Shown here: positions 14,901-17,233 of the stretch, in pieces | How the letters are laid out: each line of letters opens with the position of its first letter | Position numbering within the stretch: position 1 is the first letter of the stretch | Source of the DNA: an uncultured Oscillospiraceae bacterium | GTDB taxonomy: Bacteria; Bacillota; Clostridia; Oscillospirales; Oscillospiraceae | Direction of reading: 5' to 3' | DNA length: 17,233 nt | Assembly: GCA_934636305.1 (NCBI GenBank) | Contig: CAKUAM010000042.1 | Span: forward strand, 1-17,233 | Notes under the pieces: model-generated | What the model saw: only the letters and a program-made list of their open reading frames with translations | What the model was told of the DNA's origin: nothing | The model's database searches: none | Made by a program: the position numbers and the translations under genes

Positions 14901-16344
14901 TGGCTACATGGTAAAATTTTCCGTTTACCTTCATATCCTTGTTCAAGCTATCTGAAGTGACTGCCATTTTATAATCAGCCGTTCCATTGCTTGACTTTGG
15001 ATCAACAATAGGGCTAAATTTATAATATGTAGGTGCCAGAGACCACGCAAAATCCCCATCCTTATAATGAACCTCTCTGCCCTGCCAGGTGGGCTTGAAG
15101 GTCAGATCGCTCGTTTGACCGAAATCGATAGAGACGCTGGTATTGGTAAAGCCCAGCTTGTCCGGCCATTGCACCTGAATGGTGGTCTGACCGACGGTAT
15201 TCCCACCGACCTTCAGGCCGATGGTAACTTCGCCGCAGGTACCGGTCGCCGTATAAAGGCCATTCGCGTCAATGCTGCCGCCGCCGGAGAGGACTGCCCA
15301 GGAAGCGCCTGCGGGGAGCGCTACGCTGCCGCCGGCAGCGTCAACGCCGGAGGCGGAAAACTGCACCGTGCTGCCGGGGGTGTAGACCGCGTCGTTGGGC
15401 GTCAGCACTGCATGGTCAAACTGTCCTGTGGGCTTCGCTGTGGAGAGCACCATGACTGTGTTTGATACCTTACGCTCGTAGCCGTCAGACGGGCGGCAGC
15501 GCAGGGTAAGACCAGCGGAAGTGCTGTTCTCAGGTTCGCCCTCGCGCTGGGTGGCAAAGGTCGACGAACCGCCGCCGTCCAGATTGACTGCCTGTACGCA
15601 GCCAAGCTCCTCCATGGCGGCGCCGACCTCCGCCATGGTCATGCCGACGGAATAGGGGGCCTGACGGCCGTCCACCATCAGCATCACCACCGTGCCGTCC
15701 GCCTTAATGCCGATGGCTGTGCGGGAAGCGCGAGTGATATCGTCAAGCCCGCTGCGGGCATGACCGTTTTCAAAAATATCGCCGAAGCTTGCAACCGCTT
15801 CCACGACATTTCCGGCTGCAAAGGCGGCATTGCATTCCTGTGCACTCGTGATATGCGCATTGCCGTCCTTGTCGATCCAGAAGGTCGTGCCGGTCGGGGC
15901 GTTGATCTGCGTCCCGCTCATGATGAATGCACCGCTGGGTCGGCCGTTGCTCATATCGTAGCCGCCGGCATTGATCGCGCCGACAACATTTATATCGCGG
16001 CTCGTCTGCATACTCTGTGCCTGTTTGGTTGTCTCCGTCATGGCCCAGTTTCTGCCGGACGCAATGGATTGAATATTGTCGTCGCCATAGCCGACTGCGA
16101 TGGACGCGGTAGAGCCGCTGCCGACCTTGACCTCCATGACGTGGCCGACCATCTGCTCGGTCAGACTGCTGTTGTTGAGCAGCCATTCATACTCTGTCAC
16201 GCCCGGCGCAACGTTGTATTGCGTCTTTGAAATTTCGCGTATGCCCTGCTCTACGATGCCGCTGCCAACGGCCTGCGCAGTCGGCAGCAGTACTACCAGT
16301 GTCAAGACCAGCACAAGCAGCACTGAACAAATGCGTTTTTTCAT
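8953..16344 (-). CDS. Giant secreted multi-enzyme: phosphodiester glycosidase, metallophosphatase, CotH kinase-like domain, C-terminal dockerin
   Basis: A 2463-aa secreted protein. Rough order: signal peptide 1-25; NAGPA-type phosphodiester glycosidase domain about 85-305 (INAGGYDMSNGRPSG, then NLDGGGSST near 250); Ig-like about 310-390; a carbohydrate-binding-like beta module about 553-805 (VIMDFEDHIAGG ... IYIDNFQFIYG); Ig-like about 805-915; purple-acid-phosphatase-type FN3 about 1172-1270; calcineurin-like metallophosphatase about 1277-1510 (GDIQ, TGDAIDN, GNHEYYGD, AHEP, GGDDHAYAR); a Cys-rich stretch with CxxC pairs (CAIC, CPQC, CTVC) about 1540-1670; Ig-like; FN3 about 1770-1865; CotH kinase-like about 1968-2385 (RGNSTF, YDGEYRGVYLLSEK, IWDQDMTLG); dockerin about 2400-2463 (GDVNMNGVVNTYDAVLILRY, ADIDGNGVVNSYDAVLLLRR). 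The start is ATG 16344, with GGAGG 7 bases upstream and an immediate signal peptide; an ATG at 16377 lacks support. The substrate is unknown; phosphorylated surface glycans are a guess. First gene of the operon, downstream of the possible invertible promoter. Confidence 0.93.
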   Translation of the reverse strand: MKKRICSVLLVLVLTLVVLLPTAQAVGSGIVEQGIREISKTQYNVAPGVTEYEWLLNNSSLTEQMVGHVMEVKVGSGSTASIAVGYGDDNIQSIASGRNWAMTETTKQAQSMQTSRDINVVGAINAGGYDMSNGRPSGAFIMSGTQINAPTGTTFWIDKDGNAHITSAQECNAAFAAGNVVEAVASFGDIFENGHARSGLDDITRASRTAIGIKADGTVVMLMVDGRQAPYSVGMTMAEVGAAMEELGCVQAVNLDGGGSSTFATQREGEPENSTSAGLTLRCRPSDGYERKVSNTVMVLSTAKPTGQFDHAVLTPNDAVYTPGSTVQFSASGVDAAGGSVALPAGASWAVLSGGGSIDANGLYTATGTCGEVTIGLKVGGNTVGQTTIQVQWPDKLGFTNTSVSIDFGQTSDLTFKPTWQGREVHYKDGDFAWSLAPTYYKFSPIVDPKSSNGTADYKMAVTSDSLNKDMKVNGKFYHVANLEVFPDSDGTQRVNATIQQGESSTVHVAILGKFIGNRFVADNDTSLRATVQTALTKQPDITGHVDVVVGMEPYVIMDFEDHIAGGETASAANYWSCHVGPSSGEGNNGYLTPDEVRADRIWIRDTSSKGVRFLDDGNQVVSADEDENVRFGQYAFKIGFDFGGERNLTQAMSADFGFSGDMLLNTLQPTKLGLWINVPTDFGGDGTQLKAILKGGASTESGTLTPTAHMAINEDGSTSYFDGQLVGTTSYFQYKSYNADGTVSGSTLSDWAGKGWTWVEADISTLQMPVDMCRAYAIRITSPQNCKKGSGYIYIDNFQFIYGTNTNDVTRPVLESVTETSSGTALVSDGSTVLSSGNLTFNAVYSDSEQTDKYATGIDTSGIRVLLDGTDYTSKLEINNGSLYLKGVNLRNGTHTLTIRLKDFYGNVTTETRTFRVENTEGVRSAVDIVPQPEAPEIGKEYVFAIVNNTGETVTKAELTVDFSAMGNAAKYLTGATVEPLGNYNLTLDQNALAKGLAKITVTKQTVQAQRAMLTSAQDTDYNYVSELGYLIITIPENAASDSKLKCTVTQGSYTVTDSSGTETAYTFSGEEKAIPLKADYQLNCKQAIAGMPTELTVTDANGATVSRADIYQVGSDGTSTKLGSTDMKGTFRKTFDAPGEYTFYAEKTGGGRSWNQRVIVCEKTAENSGKPFGILTNGVIVPGTKSITWLTQIDDSAAKAQVKYSTDAALSGADTVDGTSALQTFVQSSHGDALRSNQVTLTGLTPGTTYYYQVGDGSTWSDTQSFKMPAADAEATNFFILGDIQSTETANLAHVLEVLKEDTVSYDFAVQTGDAIDNVTEYIKNWHPFLTIVNSESLGGVDLIHVLGNHEYYGDAEGKINGAIYDLPASTQNSWYKMEYGKVCVVVVNNGTKLSDALADIAENLTTDCIWKVLVAHEPIYGTESVSATPEILSSIEKAGFDFVFGGDDHAYARTYPMLGGQAQAEDSRKGVVYYVCGDLSSKSNEFRKRDIYANAIAHNDYGGMYLTVQATDAAFTVKAMKYDGKELLDTYTKTRTDCELGKHTVNSASQYDMTSQTITCAICGKPLQPRGAYAFSGLLSTTDGKQVILTNGAPEKNRFVSQGDSRYHACADGYAYLTEQSDSRTCVTAGYITYTCPQCKTTDRSDIQRPVDHKWDGNHICTVCHTQGIDINSADIVFKFGSPENPRENDKDPNYYYTGIGVRPGSFAKRGDYVLTQNNDANLINGRIPDLYVEWPDSKNVGKAEIKYEGRGDYYGNKTLTYYIVPNDVTKLAVFSAAENSLTLTWNAALGAEYYEVYQCDKDNERRTSMGTTAETTITVTGLKEDTEYYFVAAGRTKVPTENDKVYTSPKWSNTLRARTAPISADVTAMTATVDGVQIPAVQVDGTNYLFLPASANLASLNAVFTRSAETGDLVVTGDLSSQNVSSTDPLDVSALASETNGYRTITAKIGNGTAFTVRVMQATSLPTVYLTSTDASAQGRAYVDVSKQNTTTAALRMIDADGSKISATNITELKARGNSTFTYAEKKSYQIKLETASNLLQTGENVKTWVLLANYFDATLMHDKLFKDMAASLQMPYTASCNWVNLYYDGEYRGVYLLSEKNTVKSTGVAITDMEDAYKERNPGYGTDMQTTSGKNAYGMTYFYATGLTEPENITGGYLLELNHDRPDEVSGFITRQGKGMNVKSPEWCGEKAMRYISEYYQAFEDAVYATDETGAYTGYNKSTGKHYYDYVDRDSLVKIFLMQELALNPDGFVSSLYFYKDAGEKMYAGPIWDQDMTLGTGWTKQISPETTDYHYLAQALIQIPDFHAAVLRCYTETFAPLAKKLLAENGAVNDYAARLTDSAAMNFVLWDYIRVGEPDKTGHIWQGATYASVLADMRSWLTKRIAYLDSAFAETLYEVGDVNMNGVVNTYDAVLILRYAASFDDDDFNLQYADIDGNGVVNSYDAVLLLRRVAGIED

Positions 16345-16407
16345 TCCCTTTCCTCCCGATTTTCCTTTTGAAGTCATACCGAAGGAACAGTTCTAGCCAG
16401 AACATTT

Positions 16408-16423
16408 CGGATACAAAAGTACA
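16408..16423 (+). repeat. Left inverted repeat of the possible invertible segment
   Basis: CGGATACAAAAGTACA, matching the right repeat at 16536-16551 in opposite orientation at 15 of 16 positions. Upstream bases also partly match (ACATTT against ACAATG). It lies 63 bases from the start codon of the giant gene. Confidence 0.7.
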
Positions 16424-16535
16424 CATTTTTATCGATATTAAAGTAGAATCAGGTCTTGCAAAATACATATGAAAATGTTATTATTTAGGTGTATCCAAAG
16501 TTGCCGAGGAAACGGTTTGCCTCTGGTTAACAAAC
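16424..16535. promoter_or_regulatory. Possible invertible promoter segment
   Basis: A 112-base AT-rich segment between the inverted repeats. The best promoter in it is on the plus strand: TTGCAA (16456-16461), 17 bases, TATTAT (16479-16484), which points away from the giant gene in this orientation. On the minus strand only a poor candidate is seen (TTGCAA, 15 bases, TAATAT). Inversion would place the good promoter facing the giant gene with a leader of about 120 nt. A hairpin-like pair ACGGTTTG/CAAACTGT lies near its right end. Confidence 0.5.
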
Positions 16536-16551
16536 TGTACTTATGTATCCG
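16536..16551 (-). repeat. Right inverted repeat, overlapping the recombinase stop codon
   Basis: On the minus strand CGGATACATAAGTACA; the TAA in it is the stop codon of the small serine recombinase (16541-16543). It pairs with the left copy at 16408-16423. Confidence 0.7.
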
Positions 16552-17134
16552 CATTGTCCCTTGCCCACCGAAGGAAGGTCCGGTGGGTGATTTTTAATGC
16601 CTTGGCCGCTTGACAGGCCGATACTTCACCTCTGCTCCACCGCTCTTTCCATTCCGGGAATTCCGCCGGTTTTGGAGATGGCCGTCGACCAAACTGAACG
16701 CCCCGCGCCTTTGCTGCCGCGATACCCTCTGCCTGCCGCTGCCGGATGAATTCGCGCTCCGTCTGCGCGACGTAAGAAAGAAGCTGCAAGACGATATCCG
16801 CGATCAGCGTGCCGGTCAGGTCGCGGTTTTGCCGCGTGTCCAAAAGCGGCATGTCCAGCACCACAATGGCCGCGCGCTTCTCCTTCGTAATGATGCGCCA
16901 CTGCTCCAGAATTTCCTCATAATTTCGCCCAAGACGGTCGATGCTCTTGACAACAAGCGTATCGCCGTCTTTCAGTTTGCGCATCAGCCGTCGGTACTGC
17001 GTCCGCTCGAAATCTTTCCCGGACTGCTTGTCCACGAAAATTGCGCTTTCCGCAATTCCAAAGCCAGCCAACGCAATCAGTTGGCGTTCTTCATGTTGTT
17101 CCTTTGTCGATACACGTGCATACCCATATTCCAT
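16541..17134 (-). CDS. Small serine recombinase (resolvase/DNA invertase family)
   Basis: A 197-aa serine recombinase. Residues 1-140 form the catalytic domain, with YARVSTKEQ (Ser9 nucleophile, Arg7), KSIDRLGRN (Arg67, Arg70) and a long helix ending YVAQTEREFIRQRQAEGI. Residues about 168-192 form a helix-turn-helix (SACQAAKALKITHRTFLRWA). The length and layout are those of Tn3-type resolvases and Pin/Gin/Hin-type invertases, which catalyse deletion or inversion between short sites. The ATG at 17134 has GGAGGT about 6 bases upstream. Its stop codon sits inside one inverted repeat of the adjacent promoter segment, as expected if it is the invertase for that segment. Family membership alone cannot separate invertase from resolvase. 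Confidence 0.93.
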   Translation of the reverse strand: MEYGYARVSTKEQHEERQLIALAGFGIAESAIFVDKQSGKDFERTQYRRLMRKLKDGDTLVVKSIDRLGRNYEEILEQWRIITKEKRAAIVVLDMPLLDTRQNRDLTGTLIADIVLQLLSYVAQTEREFIRQRQAEGIAAAKARGVQFGRRPSPKPAEFPEWKERWSRGEVSACQAAKALKITHRTFLRWARDNADT

Positions 17135-17145
17135 TTTCAGACCTC

Positions 17146-17172
17146 CAATCTATTTCCGGATACGATAGATTG
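17146..17172. promoter_or_regulatory. Inverted repeat at the ribosome site of the small recombinase gene
   Basis: Perfect 8-bp arms CAATCTAT (17146-17153) and ATAGATTG (17165-17172) around an 11-base core TTCCGGATACG. One arm runs into the GGAGGT ribosome site, and the core shares ATTTC/GGATAC with the inverted repeats at 16408 and 16536. It may be an operator or recombinase-binding site giving autoregulation. Confidence 0.45.
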
Positions 17173-17233
17173 TAAGTCAGCTGTTAACCATACCGTTCAA
17201 GTAAGCGTTTCTGTGTTCACCTCGCTCAAAATA
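17173..17233. other. Upstream end of window, no gene seen
   Basis: The last 60 bases hold no recognisable coding start or stop of a known gene. A TACAAT on the minus strand (17170-17175) could be a -10 for the small recombinase, but I find no -35 at a normal distance. Confidence 0.3.

Overview
The window looks like a chromosomal stretch from a moderately GC-rich, spore-forming-lineage Firmicute of the class Clostridia (Oscillospiraceae/Ruminococcaceae-like). The reasons are a cohesin/dockerin/SLH surface system, a SpoIIID remnant, a clostridial-type large serine recombinase with its usual 60-aa companion, and serC. All well-supported genes lie on the minus strand, so transcription runs right to left.

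Left end (1-955): the 5' two-thirds of serC with its own sigma-A-type promoter. It is preceded by the 3' half of spoIIID, which keeps its stop codon and terminator but has lost the helix-turn-helix half. The break point coincides with the stop codon of a large serine recombinase (951-2486). This is the layout expected of an integrative element sitting inside spoIIID, comparable to the skin element in sigK. The other half of spoIIID is not in this window.

2500-5375: a mobile-element zone with a 60-aa recombinase-associated protein, an AT-rich non-coding gap full of stem-loops, a tyrosine recombinase with a complete catalytic set, and a long structured leader with a candidate 38-aa ORF. Further right is a promoter followed by two tandem terminators, which could be a small RNA.

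5376-16344: three consecutive genes that appear to encode a complete miniature cellulosome-like surface complex. In transcription order they are a 2463-aa secreted multi-enzyme (phosphodiester glycosidase, metallophosphatase and CotH kinase-like modules) ending in a dockerin; an adaptor with a cohesin, a roughly 150-residue Ser/Thr/Gly linker and a different dockerin; and an anchor with a cohesin-like domain, four Big_2 domains and three SLH domains.

16345-17233: a short intergenic region bounded by 16-bp inverted repeats (15/16 identical), immediately next to a small serine recombinase of the resolvase/invertase type. The best promoter in the bounded segment points away from the giant gene. 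Inversion would turn it towards that gene. I infer a phase-variable (invertible promoter) switch for the surface complex.
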